Program-made: the position numbers and the translations under genes
Notes under the pieces: model-generated
Databases searched by the model: none
Seen by the model: only the letters and a program-made list of their open reading frames with translations
What the model was told of the DNA's origin: nothing
Shown: in pieces, positions 36,580 to 47,478 of the stretch
Numbering within the stretch: the first letter of the stretch is position 1
How the letters are laid out: every line of letters starts with the position of its first letter
NCBI GenBank assembly: GCA_021030905.1
Contig: JAGFMI010000002.1
Location: forward strand, 2,542,001 to 2,606,000
Source: Pyrenula massariospora
Taxonomy: Eukaryota > Ascomycota > Eurotiomycetes > Pyrenulales > Pyrenulaceae
Direction of reading: 5' to 3'
Length of the DNA: 64,000 bases

Positions 36580-38288
36580 CTACGTTATGTTCCTCCCACC
36601 TTGCAAGAGATACTGTATCGCTGTGATCGCAAATCTGGCGAGCCTTTCCATCACGCCACGGGGAGAGCTGGACTTTTTCGGCGAGGCGATGAGCTGCAGC
36701 GGAGACGTCTTGTCGCGGCCATGGATCAGCATTTGCGCCACATGTGATCCTGCTGCAAACCCATCTTCATGGAACGCATAGCCCATCCAGGCTCCGGCGA
36801 AGCTGACATTTAGTACCCCATTAATTTTGTGTATGTGTCGTAATGCCACTATACTCTCCGAAGAGATCATTGGATGATAATAGACCTGGCAGCTTTGGGC
36901 TGACTGTGGGGTGCGAAGAGGATTCATGGTCACAAGGACTCGACCCGGACTACCACTTTCTCCCGGCATCGGGATTGCTTGTAGTTTGTTCATGTCGAAA
37001 GTTATCGAGATCTTGGACTTTCCAGCGGCCGAAGGCTTTTCCCTGATTTGTTTGAGCTGGTCGGGAGCCTGACGACTCTCAAGTAGACAGTTCCATGCCA
37101 CACGAGCCGACGGTCGTTTGGGGAGAAGCTAGAAGTGTTAGATCCTATTTCAGCCGCAAGACATATAACCTCACCGTTAGGTCCGAGTGCAGGTAGCACA
37201 CATTTCTGCTGGTTTGGAAGCAACCTAGAATTCTGCGCTCGAGTGATGTGGCTTCATCCCCGAGAAGGCGCAAGGCTTGGTTTGCATGCACCGCAAGTAC
37301 GACATGATCATATCGCAGAGAGGAGCCGTCTCCGAACTCCAAGCACGCTCCAGCCTCGTGTCGTTGCGAAACCCGACGTACGGGCGTACATAGGTGCAAG
37401 CGATGCGTGGACGGCAGACTCTTTTGAAATGCATCTAGATAGCTTCGGGAACCATTCGCGAAAGACCGCCATCTAAGGGTCTTTGACACTGTGTCTAGTA
37501 GCTGGTGCTGCATCCTTCAGCCGGATCAGTCTCTAGCTCGCACTGGTAGTTTTCCCAATGAGAAACTTACATAAAGGCGATCAAAGGCTTCGCGGGAAAT
37601 TTCCGCGAAAAGTCGTCCGGATCGACACACCAAGGAGCCGCTACCATGGGAATCAGGAACAACCGACAGAACTGATCCGAATATCCTTGTCTCTTGAGAT
37701 AGGACCCAATAGACTCGAAATGGTCTGTTTTCAGATCATCCTCCAGAACATCATCTAGGTCATGCAGAATATCGGCGGCCTTGTCGCATGCGGATGTCTC
37801 GGATAGGACATCTCTGGAAAAGTAGGCGAATCTCACAATGTCAAAGAGCAGCCGCCAGAACCAAGGGCTGAGTAGATGCGACATTTTACCAACAAAGCTC
37901 CAAAATGAATAGCTTCCCCACTCGAAGGCCCCGTCGGTGGTGGATACGCCAAACGACATGTCGGTTGGGATCGTTTTGACGCCGAGCTGATTCAGAAATG
38001 CCGTGAATTGTGCTTTACCACGTTAGCTAGACGTCCGTTAGAACATCGAATTCATCGCTCACGGTAAGTAGCTTCGTCCATTGCTATGAAGCCTGTATCC
38101 ACATTAATGGCTTGTCCATTCCCTCTAAAGACGGTTGAATTCGCATGTCCACCAATTCTATCGTTGGCATCAAAGATGTCGACGACGCAATCTAAATTTC
38201 GTAGCTGCCACGAGCAGGCGATACCTGAGATCCCACCACCGACCACCGCAACGCGTCGAAGTGGTTCAGAAGATTGGTCTGGTGTCAT
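36580..38288 (-). CDS. FAD-dependent amine-oxidase-fold flavoprotein (COG2907 type)
   Basis: Exons 38288-38063, 38012-37571, 37514-37175 and 37128-36580 (introns 46-56 bp) give 518 residues starting MTPDQSSEPLRRVAVVGGG. The Rossmann FAD motif VAVVGGGISG is at residues 13-22, followed by the acidic ribose-binding residue in VDIFDAN and the R-x-GGHA motif of amine oxidases. Later come VDTGFIAMDEATY, GAFEW, SFANGSRSYLDAF, DHVVLAVHANQAL, and NVSFAGAWMGYAFHEDGF near the C-terminus. This order matches the predicted NAD/FAD-binding proteins of COG2907. In bacteria their genes often lie near cyclopropane fatty-acid synthase, which is not seen here. The reaction is unknown. The start is the first ATG; an earlier in-frame TTG at 38333 is not used. 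Confidence 0.82.
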
Positions 38289-39563
38289 GTCAGTGAAAAG
38301 TTGTCGTAACAAGCAGTGCCTGAGAATAAGCAAGTAAAGGACAAAGTCAACCCATGACAGACCTTGATCTCGAAAACGAATTCTTTCTCACAGTAGACTT
38401 TGCCGCTCTTTACCCGTACAAGTGTCCTTCTAATTGCAACATCCTGCGGCGAGCCCAGTCTACCAATCGTCATTCTCATCGAACTGAATGCGTAGGTACG
38501 CAAACGCGGCGTAAGATGAGCCGCAGCAATACATCGGCCAAGTATGAAGTCTTCCGAACAAGCAGGTCTCCTCTCGGCGAGCACAAATCGGGCCAGGGGA
38601 ATTTTCAGCCCCCCGAATGAGACACCGTAAGGCAAAGAGTGATCTGCGGTAGGTCGACCTCCATGTACTCCGCTATCACTGGTTCGGGTTCTTGCAGTGC
38701 TCTATGAATTGGAGAGATAGAACATTTCGTCACGGTTTATTGTCCGTAGAAGGCTTCCCAAGTAAAACAGCTCGTGAATAGTTTGTGACCATTTCTTGAT
38801 TTGCATTATATGATAGACTTTCCATTCGGCTTTGGGGGCCATTGTGCCTAAATCCTCCGTACGTTTTTTCACATGGCGATGGAGAAAGTAATCTGGCCAC
38901 TAGTTCTGCGGCACATCTGCGCCGTCCTGCATGTCATATTTATCGGAGAACCGGAACTGCAAACGCCGCAAGGCACAGTGACATTGACTAGCCTCGACCG
39001 ATGCTTCTGGCTAGAGGGTGCCGAAATGCGTTTGTATGTCTATTTCTAGTCGTAGTAGATGACCAGACGGCTATCCATCTGATATCGTCTATCGTGAGAA
39101 GATTTTAAATATTTGCATATCTGGACCAGAGTAGAGAGAATTGTTACATTGCGTTACTGATCCTCACAGCCCTCTAGCACGTTCACCTAGATAGTGAACG
39201 GACGACATGCCATGATTCGCGTAGACTTGTGCAATTTGAAAAGGAATTGATCGTTGATGCCATGAAAGATGACTGCTGAAGCTTCGGGCGATCATGGGTG
39301 GCAGACCTTGAGCTGTATCGATCTTGTCCTTGGCTCATTAGGTCTAGCTCTATCATAGACACTTTTCACGAGGTTGTAAAAGAATGTTTGCGATGTTAGA
39401 CCCGCTAACTAGATGGGTACTTAGCCTGCGGTGCATTGCAACCGAGGCCCACGTGGGCCAGTGGCCGCTCCATCCAGAGCTCCTTTTGGATGACAACGAG
39501 GCAACCAAGCATTTCCAACGATAAAATTATGATCCGCATCCACGACGGGGCCTTTCCAAGACG
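38289..39563. other. gene-poor stretch
   Basis: About 1.3 kb between two divergent genes. A minus-strand frame at 38285-38635 is open for about 116 codons but has no motif I know and overlaps the start of the flavoprotein gene. Nothing else seen. Confidence 0.45.
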
Positions 39564-40198
39564 ATGAACTTCGCGCCTTACCAAGACCAGTCTCCCGAGA
39601 TCGAAAGAGCTCTCTCTCCCCCGCCTCCAGAGGGCCGACGCTCGAAATCTCCCCGTGTGCGCTCCCCTTCGCCAAACCGCCGACCGCTCTCACCTCCTCT
39701 CCCTAATCCGAACTCGTTCGCTTCTCCAGGATCTGGCGGATCACCTCAAAATGGTGGATATCAGAGTGGAGTCCCTGTCGGTGACCTGGAGGGCGCAAGA
39801 TTTCACATGGAGGCATTTCAGACAAGCCTGCCGATGCGCATGGACATAGAAGCTATGCTGGCCTATCTGCTTCTGCCTCCGGCGGGCGGTGTCTTTCTCC
39901 TGCTCTTTGAGCACAAGAGCGACTATGTCCGGTTTCACGCATGGCAGTCGAGCATGCTCTTTACCGTAGTATTTGTATGGACGCTTTGTCAAGATTTACT
40001 TTCCGATGACTAACAGGACTGCAGGTTGTCCACCTAATATTCGCCTGGTCGTCGATACTATCTTGGTTACTCTTCGCAGGAGATCTCCTGCTGATTGGCT
40101 TCTTAGCCCTGCACGCCTATCGAGACGTTGAGACACTGGACCATTTTGAGGTTCCTTTCTTCGGTCGACTTGCCAACTCTTTTGTCGACGACGAATGA
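39564..40198 (+). CDS. small conserved membrane protein of ascomycetes
   Basis: Exons 39564-39974 and 40025-40198 (50-bp intron) give 194 residues. The first 80 residues are Pro/Ser/Arg-rich and cytosolic-looking (SPRVRSPSPNRRPLSPP). A compact membrane part follows: DIEAMLAYLLLPPAGGVFLLL, EHKSDYVRFHAWQSSMLFTVV-FVVHLIFAWSS, then LLFAGDLLLIGFLALHAYRDV. It closes with EVPFFGRLANSFVDDE. This is a well-conserved protein of unknown function, related in layout to DUF4870/Tic20-like small membrane proteins (from memory). The splice is confirmed by continuity of a membrane helix. Confidence 0.85.
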
Positions 40199-40499
40199 AA
40201 TGACCTTTCTGCGCAGGAGCTCGTACGGCTGGATGATACCCCATATAGCGTGCTTTTAAAAATAATAGTAATACTTCTACGGTGGATTATTGTTTGAGGG
40301 TTATGTATTGGGCTGTGGACCTTGTCTGGCAAGATCTCAGCGAGCTACCAATAAAAAAGATAATATACTGTCGGTGTTGCCCAAATGATTTAATCCAAGA
40401 CAGATTTTATTCGTACATTATATCTCACGTAATCGCAAGTAAATCGTAAGTCTCGAAGGATCTCCTGTCAAGAGGGCTTAAAATCCTCCGTCTTCAAAG
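40199..40499. other. short intergenic region
   Basis: AT-rich 3' flank of the membrane-protein gene. No feature recognised. Confidence 0.5.
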
Positions 40500-41440
40500 C
40501 TAGTAGTGCAAGCAGGCAGAAGATCATATTTTCTAAGGTCAATAAGCTCCGAGACCGGATAGAGGAGTCTTGAGCCACAACAATGTGTTCAGCTTAGATG
40601 CCGCCTTCAGCGCCACATCAACAGACATAGCGACAGAATATATTTTCGGAGAGACCTACGATGACCTGGGCTCCCCGGACCTTGACCTGCATGTGACGAA
40701 GGTGCTTCTGGGCTCTTGAGGCGTATGGCGCATGACGAAACATTTCCCGCTTTCTCGACCCTTGGTGAAGGCGATACGATTATCAATGCTTGAAAATATG
40801 AGGGATCCAGGCGCAGAGGCATTCGGGGCATTTTTAAGCGTAAGTCGCTAACTTTTAGCTAAGTCTTAACGATATCACTGCGAACGTGGGTAGCAACCAA
40901 TTCCTTAAAATACCGTTTCCGACATTTCGGCTGCCGATAGTATTCCGCCTGCAGAGAAGGAGTTCAACTACGTGAGCGAAGAGGCTGACGCTATCAGCGG
41001 GGCTAGCCTTGAGACCGTTGCTCAAATGCTTCGCTTCAACGTCTACAGTGTATATACCAAGATCGCGATCCTAGATCGTCTTCGTCTTGAGCTCAAAGAC
41101 CTCGAAGACGAACCCACTGTTGCCGAGCTTGAGTGAATTCCGTACCTCACAGGCGTAACTACCGTATGGAAGGTCTGCGGCTCAAGCCTTGGTTAGCGAC
41201 GCGGCTCGCACGCACCGCTTCCGACTGCGACCTAATGTATGGCGACAAGTCGGCCATCTCAGCCGGCAAGTAGGTATGACGACACTCGTGATGCAGCGGG
41301 CCGGTGGATGGACTAGGAAAGGATGAAGAAGGGAGAAAAAGCGTTTAGCCCTTTTTGGGGGGGGGACGAGGATCTCTTTGGGCCTACACGAAGTATTCAT
41401 TTTTATCTATTGCTAAATCCACGGAACCCTCATCGCTCGC
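40500..41440 (+). pseudogene. cytochrome P450 pseudogene
   Basis: P450-like segments occur in the right order but in shifting frames. They are: KVNKLRDRIEE; then FSLDAAFSATSTDIATEYIFG (substrate-recognition/helix F side) to a TGA at 40717; RMTKHFPLSRPLVKAI; SDSIPPAEKEF and the I-helix equivalent SGASLETVAQ, with a TGA at 41134 after VAELE; EGLRLKPWLATRL (K-helix ExxR: E..R) in another frame; VGMTTLVMQ; and a weak heme-loop area with GGGRGSLGLH at about 41350. The heme-binding Cys is not visible. At least two stops and two or more frameshifts were seen. It most resembles the trichodiene-oxygenase-like fungal P450s in wording, but the family number cannot be assigned. Confidence 0.7.
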
Positions 41441-42851
41441 TTTGAGCCGGTGCTCCATCCATCTCTAGCTGCATTACGTTTTTCTCGGATGACAAGAAAT
41501 CGGTGATATTCTCTGATCACATAGTCTTGCGTGGGCCGAACCTTAGGTGGCGCTTGCAAAATCTGTCTCTCGTTTCGATTTTGACATCATTGGAGTCTGA
41601 CGAGATGATATCGAGCCTGACAGTGACTAATTTGTCATCGGCACGAAGAGCAAGGGCAGCATCATGGTGCGTCCGACCGTAAGTAAAGCCTAGCTCGAAT
41701 CATGAATATCACGCGTGTTGTAAGTACTTGCCCAGTTAATTCGCTATAACTCAATCTATATTCTTTTTGAATCGGAGAAGCATACTTGGGGAATTCCTGG
41801 GGTATGGTCATTTGTGAGAGTGTAAGCTTTACGAATAGAAAGCGCAAATCAGTTCAAGTTCCCTATGTTTAGCTGCCCTAGCTCTTCTTTGTGATTTTAT
41901 TTAGCTTAGCTAGTATACATCGTTTGCTTCATCTACGAAATGTTGATGTAGTCAAACGTCACCATGAGAATCTGAACGAATCATCTACAGGCTGTATGCT
42001 TTGTAAATCGTAGCAAAGACAACAGTTTCACCGCCTGCGTAAAGGTAGTAGCCTTGGACTATGTTGAAAAGCCGATATTATCACCTGATCAGTCTGCAGA
42101 ACTAGCCAAGGGTGTTGCATGATGACTGTAGCACAAACCTCGTGTGGGCGACGATATTACCCCGGGTATTGACCGCTAACAAAACAACGGCTCGCTCAAT
42201 AATTCATCCCAACGCCCGACCTCGCAATACGAGTTCTCAAGCAACCCCATAACGCCACGTCAAGCGTTTGTCTCAGTAAAGGATGTGTCATGGGGCTGAG
42301 TGGTGATGCATAAGCGACATCGCTGAGGCTCAAGCAACAAGAACGCTTTCCCGAACATTTAGCGGCGCAGCCAGCCACTCCTCATGCGGCTCAAATGCTC
42401 GAGCGATGTTCGGCATCGCGAGCTGAGTCTTTGATTCATCGCAGCCTGCGGCACACTTGCTACATGATTCAGACGGATGATCTACCGCTATGCTTGACAC
42501 CTGAGGCCGGGACGAACCCACCTTAGCGGTGAGAAGGATCATGCTAAAGTCGAGCCCGAAGGGCGGCCAGTCAAGGCAGCCTGCCAGGCTTCCGCCAATG
42601 GGTTGGGAGGTTTAGTGTGGTGAAGGGTTCCTTTCAGCGGGCATTGAAGAATCCTTTGTCTACTAATCATTTGCATCTGACGCTTCTGTTTCATCGGTGC
42701 CTTGCACGGGTTTCCATGGTGGAAGCCTATGCCGGATGCCTTTAGATCACTGACATACAAGGCTTGAGAAATGTTGTAATCTACTTGACATCTTCAAATC
42801 CGACACATTTCGTAGGCACGACGGATTGGGGAAGCGTTATCATCTACCGCC
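41441..42851. other. gene-poor stretch upstream of the ABC transporter gene
   Basis: About 1.4 kb. It includes the promoter of the HMT1-like gene. Nothing else recognised. Confidence 0.45.
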
Positions 42852-45479
42852 ATGGGAGCAACCTTGGCGATTGAGTACATTGCCCTGCCTACGAGCTTCT
42901 TGGCCTACATTATCGGCGTCCTCGTCTCGACATATCACGGCTCATCGACAAAGAATGGGAGAACTCAGAGAAGGGAGTATCATGGCAGAGTCCAGCGGAG
43001 GTTTTTGGCACTTTCGGCATGCCTTGCCGTCTTACTCTCTCACCTGCTGGATGTCGCGATTCTGGCTTCGTATGGAGCACCATCACCCGCCGTCCACGAT
43101 GATACTGTCTTTAGCTTGTTCTCTATGCTCCTCTGGATGACCTTTTTTTTACTTGCGTGGGACATGAAACCTGCCGGAAATTGGTGGCCTTTTCTGGTGT
43201 CCTGGACTACAATATTCGCCTTTGACTGCGTTCTCCTTAGCTTCTTCCTAAGTCATCCGCCCGATCTATTTGCGGGAACTGTTGAAGCTTTCGTTATCCG
43301 AGTATTTAGGACAAGTGTCTCCGGAGGCCTGTGTGCATGCTTTTATTCCTTAGAGTGGCAGTCCCTGCGTGCGGACACGACAGACTCAGACTCTGAAAGA
43401 TCACCGTTGCTTGCTGGCGATAGTCCAAAAGGCTCCGACACCCCAATTAAAGAAAACAAAGAAGACGAAGACGAGTCGTACTCATACTACTCAGCTAGTA
43501 ATTTGACCTTGGAGAAAGGATGGTGGGCATATGTCAAAGCATTCGCGGTATGTTCGAACTACCCCATATCTCCGATTTCGAGGCTGAAAGAGCGCTGCAA
43601 GGTCTTCGTGCCATATCTTTGGCCCAAGAAAAGCTGGCGCCTCAAAGGCTGCCTCGTTGGGATCGGCCTGACATTACTGGCAGAAAGAGCTGTGAATGTT
43701 CTGCGGCCGATTACACAAGGTATGATCGTTGATCGGCTCACGGACGAATTTGGTACGTACTTCAATATGAGAGCGTGATCTGTAAGGTTGTTGTATGGCT
43801 GATCCTTGACATTAGCTTTTCCATGGCTCGAGCTCGCTGCGTATCTCGTCCTCCGATTTTTGGGTTCCCGTGCAGGCCTATGGTGGGTCAGGGAACGCCT
43901 CCACATGCCAATCGATTTCAACATGAACGTGTCTCTCAAATCTGCAATCTACGAACACATCATGAACTTGTCTGCGGACTTTCATGACAGTCAAGGCGCA
44001 GGCTTCAGTTTACACATGCATCGTGCTGATTCAGTGATTAGACTCACGCAGCTATTTTCCGGGTCGGAAATCCCCATGATGATTGACCTCGTCACTGCGG
44101 TCGGAGTTTTGTACTGGCTATTCGGCGCCTTTATGGCCTTTAACGTCGCCACTGTCGTGGTGCTGTTTGTCTGGATTAACAAGAAAACAATGTTTGCCAC
44201 GATGGGCCTGCAGAGGCAATGGCTGAAGACATACCACAAGATGTACGACCATCTGGACGAAACGACATCCCAGTGGAAAACTGTCACACAATATAACAGG
44301 GTGGATCGTGAGGTCGAGATGAACAAGGAATTGAACACCAGTGTGCAGTTACGCTCAAAAACAAGTTGGACAACGGAGAACATCTTTTCCGGACTGAAGG
44401 ACACGGTCCTACTTGCTGGACTTATTCCCGCAAGTATCCTAGCCATCTGGCAAATCAAATACGGCCATCGCAAGATTGGAGATTTCGTTATCCTGCTAAC
44501 ATACTGGACCGAACTGTCGAATCTCTCGAGCTTCTCAGACGCTATATCATCCGTCGTCCGCAATCTGGTTGAAGCCGAGAAGCTCTTGGAGCTCATGCAA
44601 ACGAAACCATCAGTAACCGAAAAGCCTGGTGCCCAGCCTCTCCAAGTTACGAAAGGCGAAGTAAGCTTCGACAAAGTATGCTTTAGCTACGACGGCGATC
44701 GTCCCATCCTCCAAAACATCAACATCCCCGGCAACAATAGCAGTCAGACCATCGCCCTCGTCGGCGAAACCGGCTCCGGCAAGAGCACCATCATCAACCT
44801 CCTCCAACGGCTCTACGACCTCAATCCCGCCAAATCCCAGAACCCCAAGGCACCAATCACCGGCAGCATCCAAATCGACAACCAAGACATCTGCTCCGTC
44901 ACCCTCTCCTCCCTCCGCTCCGCCATCGCCGTCGTCCCCCAAACCCCCGTCCTCTTCAACACCACCATCCTGGCCAACCTCCTGTACGCCCACCCGCACG
45001 CCTCCCCCGCCGACTGCGAAGACGCCTGCCGCGCCGCCGCCCTGCACGACCAGATCACCACCAACTTCCCCAAGGGCTACCACACGGTCGTGGGCGCCCG
45101 CGGCGTCAAGCTGTCCGGCGGCGAGCTGCAGCGCCTCGCGGTCGCGCGCGCCATCCTCAAGAAGGACGCCAAGATCCTGCTGCTGGACGAGGCGACGAGC
45201 GCGGTGGACGGCGAGACCGAGGGGCGGATCCAGGAGGGGCTGCGGATGTGCATGCGGGGAAGGACGACGTTTGTGATCGCGCACCGGCTGTCGACGATAA
45301 GGCATGCGGATCGGATCCTGGTGGTGAAGCGCGGGGAGATTGTGCAGCAGGGGAGGCATGAGGAGTTGTTGGGGGAGGTAGGTGGGGTTTATGAGAGGAT
45401 GTGGAATGGGAGGCCGAAGGTGGTGGAGAGTGAGTTTTTGGAGATGGGTGAAGAGGGGAGCGGGAATTCGAGCGAGTAA
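42852..45479 (+). CDS. hmt1: HMT1-type vacuolar half-size ABC transporter (heavy-metal tolerance)
   Basis: Fungal Hmt1 proteins load glutathione- or phytochelatin-bound metal into the vacuole. Exons 42852-43547, 43602-43752 and 43816-45479 give 836 residues. An N-terminal extra membrane domain (about five spans in the first 190 residues) is followed by an acidic linker (SDSERSPLL...KEDEDES). The six-span ABC membrane domain then runs to about residue 560. The nucleotide-binding domain has Walker A GETGSGKST (about 599), Q-loop VVPQTPV, signature LSGGE (about 715, instead of LSGGQ), Walker B ILLLDEATSAVD (about 736) and the H-loop IAHRLST. The first intron is 54 bp with no stop and a multiple of three; the second is 63 bp. 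The last 700 bp are strikingly GC-rich compared with the first half. Substrate by homology only. Confidence 0.87.
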
Positions 45480-45782
45480 GGTGGACGTGAAGTGAAGCAG
45501 AGAATTGTAAGTCAGATGAGATCGAACATAACGATTTAGACTGCTAGGCGGTATAGCGTGAAAGGTCTGTGACAATCGTTTCTATTATCGGTCAATGATA
45601 GAGACTGCTCCTGCTCTTAGCTGTCATTGCAATCATTATCAACTCTGAAGGTTTTTCTACCGCTGTCTCGTTCCTTCGTCTTCAGTAATACTATATACCG
45701 CCACGATAATCTATCCACCTCAGTCGACAATTACCATTCCCTTCTCACCATGAACGACACTTTCGATAGCATCCCACGCCAA
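45480..45782. other. short intergenic region
   Basis: Between the 3' ends of the convergent ABC gene and the F-box relic. No feature recognised. Confidence 0.5.
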
Positions 45783-46150
45783 CTATTCTCCCATACTAAC
45801 CTCGGAGTCGTACTCATCAGCGTTCTCCTCGCACTCGTAGTCTTCGTCGTCCGGATCGTCGTTGTCAAAGGCGGCAACATCTGCCACTTCGTAACCATCA
45901 TCCTCATCTTCAGCCATCACACAATCCTGTCCATCATCGTCCCCATCACTATCCTCCTCTCCTTCGTCCTCCTCTTCATCAATCGCTTCAACAGCATCCA
46001 GAGCATGGCGACCTCCTGCAGTCAGCCCATACTCCTCTAGATACCTCTGAAGCCCCTCCACAGTAAACAGTCTATCCGCATTGAATTCGTGAAGCTTGGG
46101 AAGCGATTTGGACAAAGAACCGTCATGGCAAATTCTTGGGGATGAATGGG
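45783..46150 (-). pseudogene. C-terminal relic of a second F-box/Cys-cluster gene copy
   Basis: This minus-strand frame reads RICHDGSLSKS, then NADRLFTVEGLQRYLEEYGL, then a run of about 70 strongly acidic residues (Asp/Glu) before its stop. It matches in order the end of the intact gene just upstream, which reads CKICSEDYY, REFTVNGFIQHLEECGL. No ATG and no F-box part precede it, so it looks like the tail of a tandem copy or a duplicated last exon. The acidic extension is absent from the intact neighbour. Confidence 0.55.
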
Positions 46151-46428
46151 GAGGAGATGGGAGTCAGACTGAGAGTGAGGAACGGCCGAGGCAGATGAAG
46201 TAGGGAGATTGAACATAGAATTAGACTTTTAATTGGGACTATTTGACGACTCGAAGGACTTTTTTGCTGACTTGCGGAGATCATCGATTGGATTGACCGC
46301 CAACGATGTTTGCGTCAGGCTGAATTCAATCGCTACCTCTCATGATCACTTTATTTCGCTTCTCACGAATTTTTCAAGCCTTCATACTTCCGTTTTCCTG
46401 TCTTCGATCTACCAACATTCGTGCACAA

Positions 46429-47478
46429 TCACTTCTGAACATGTTTCCCGTCCTCAGTCAATCCACACTCTTCCAAATGCTGAATGAATCCGTTGACGGT
46501 GAACTCGCGGTAACGTTTCATTGCCCCAGGCGAAGAATAGTAGTCCTCCGAACAAATCTTGCAGTGAAATCCCCATTCCGTCTCTTTAGTCTTCTTGTTC
46601 AACCATGGCAAGCTCACAATAGCTGCATAGCGCAAGGGGTTGGCTTTCTTTCCGTCTCTGGGGTCTCTTGTCGCAGGTAAGTGAGCGCGACGCATGCTTC
46701 GACCGTTCTGGTACTGTTCCAGCCGAACATTGTAGCTTTTCTTGCTCCTAGCTATCTTTGCATCGGCAGCGGCCCGCATTCGGTCAATGGATCCATAACG
46801 GGTAACGGCAGCCATTTCCACAGTCTCCCGATCGTATAACATAAGGCCGCCTCTAATGGAACCGGAGCGACCGTAAGGATATATGCCATAACCACCTTGT
46901 TGACAGGTCATGTGTGGCAGCGCTTTTACTTCCCGGTGGCTGAGTCCATACTGCCCTTTCGCATGATTGATTCGCAAGGGACAAAGTGATCTGTCTTTAG
47001 CGCAGCAAGAATAGCAAACACGTTTGCAGGTAAGCAGGTACAGGTAAGCGCCGAAATCACCACAGTTTTCGCATTCTGCAGTGCACATTTTGCGATAGAA
47101 TGATTCGAGGGTGATGTGTTGAACGGTTCCAATAGTGCACATAGCATGAAGTGCTTTTCGTCCGTGTGTGATGACAGATTCAAACCCTGGGAGAGACGTC
47201 ACAAACGCATGAGCACGCTTATTCACTCTATGGAACTTGGCAAGACTGCGTAGATCAAGATAAGAAGTTGTTTGGATAATGAGCTCTGTCGGGAGTTTTT
47301 CCAGAGCCCCCATATCTCTCTGGATGGACGTGAGGTCGATACCAACCTGGGTTCGACAGCTGGGCTGGCGCATATTGTCCCCAAGTGTTCTGACATCTTG
47401 GACGCGATGGGGAAGCGTGAGAGTTGATAGGAGTTCTTCATCAAGAGAAATTGTGGCAGCTGATTGACCAAGCGCCAT
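46429..47478 (-). CDS. F-box protein with Cys cluster
   Basis: A single-exon gene of 349 residues. An F-box (LEKLPTELIIQTTSYLDLRSLAKFHRVNKR) spans about residues 59-90, suggesting a role as SCF ubiquitin-ligase adaptor. It is followed by a Cys-rich segment (about 132-160: CTAECENCG...CKRVCYSCC) that could bind zinc. Near the end is CKICSEDYY (about 309), then FTVNGFIQHLEECGL. The middle has conserved-looking aromatic and Tyr/Gly-rich parts (GGYGIYPYGRSGSIRGG). Many filamentous ascomycetes carry families of such F-box proteins; the target is unknown. A partial copy of its C-terminus lies just downstream, and a three-unit tandem repeat starts 83 bp upstream of its ATG. Confidence 0.8.
   Translation of the reverse strand: MALGQSAATISLDEELLSTLTLPHRVQDVRTLGDNMRQPSCRTQVGIDLTSIQRDMGALEKLPTELIIQTTSYLDLRSLAKFHRVNKRAHAFVTSLPGFESVITHGRKALHAMCTIGTVQHITLESFYRKMCTAECENCGDFGAYLYLLTCKRVCYSCCAKDRSLCPLRINHAKGQYGLSHREVKALPHMTCQQGGYGIYPYGRSGSIRGGLMLYDRETVEMAAVTRYGSIDRMRAAADAKIARSKKSYNVRLEQYQNGRSMRRAHLPATRDPRDGKKANPLRYAAIVSLPWLNKKTKETEWGFHCKICSEDYYSSPGAMKRYREFTVNGFIQHLEECGLTEDGKHVQK

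Noticed and set aside
38285-38635. Minus-strand open frame upstream of the flavoprotein gene
   Set aside because: It overlaps the flavoprotein start in another frame and has no motif; probably 5' flank.
45627-46040. Plus-strand frame of 137 codons with hydrophobic runs resembling membrane spans
   Set aside because: It is the complement of the acidic tail of the F-box relic; complement of Asp/Glu codons yields Ile/Val/Phe/Ser runs.
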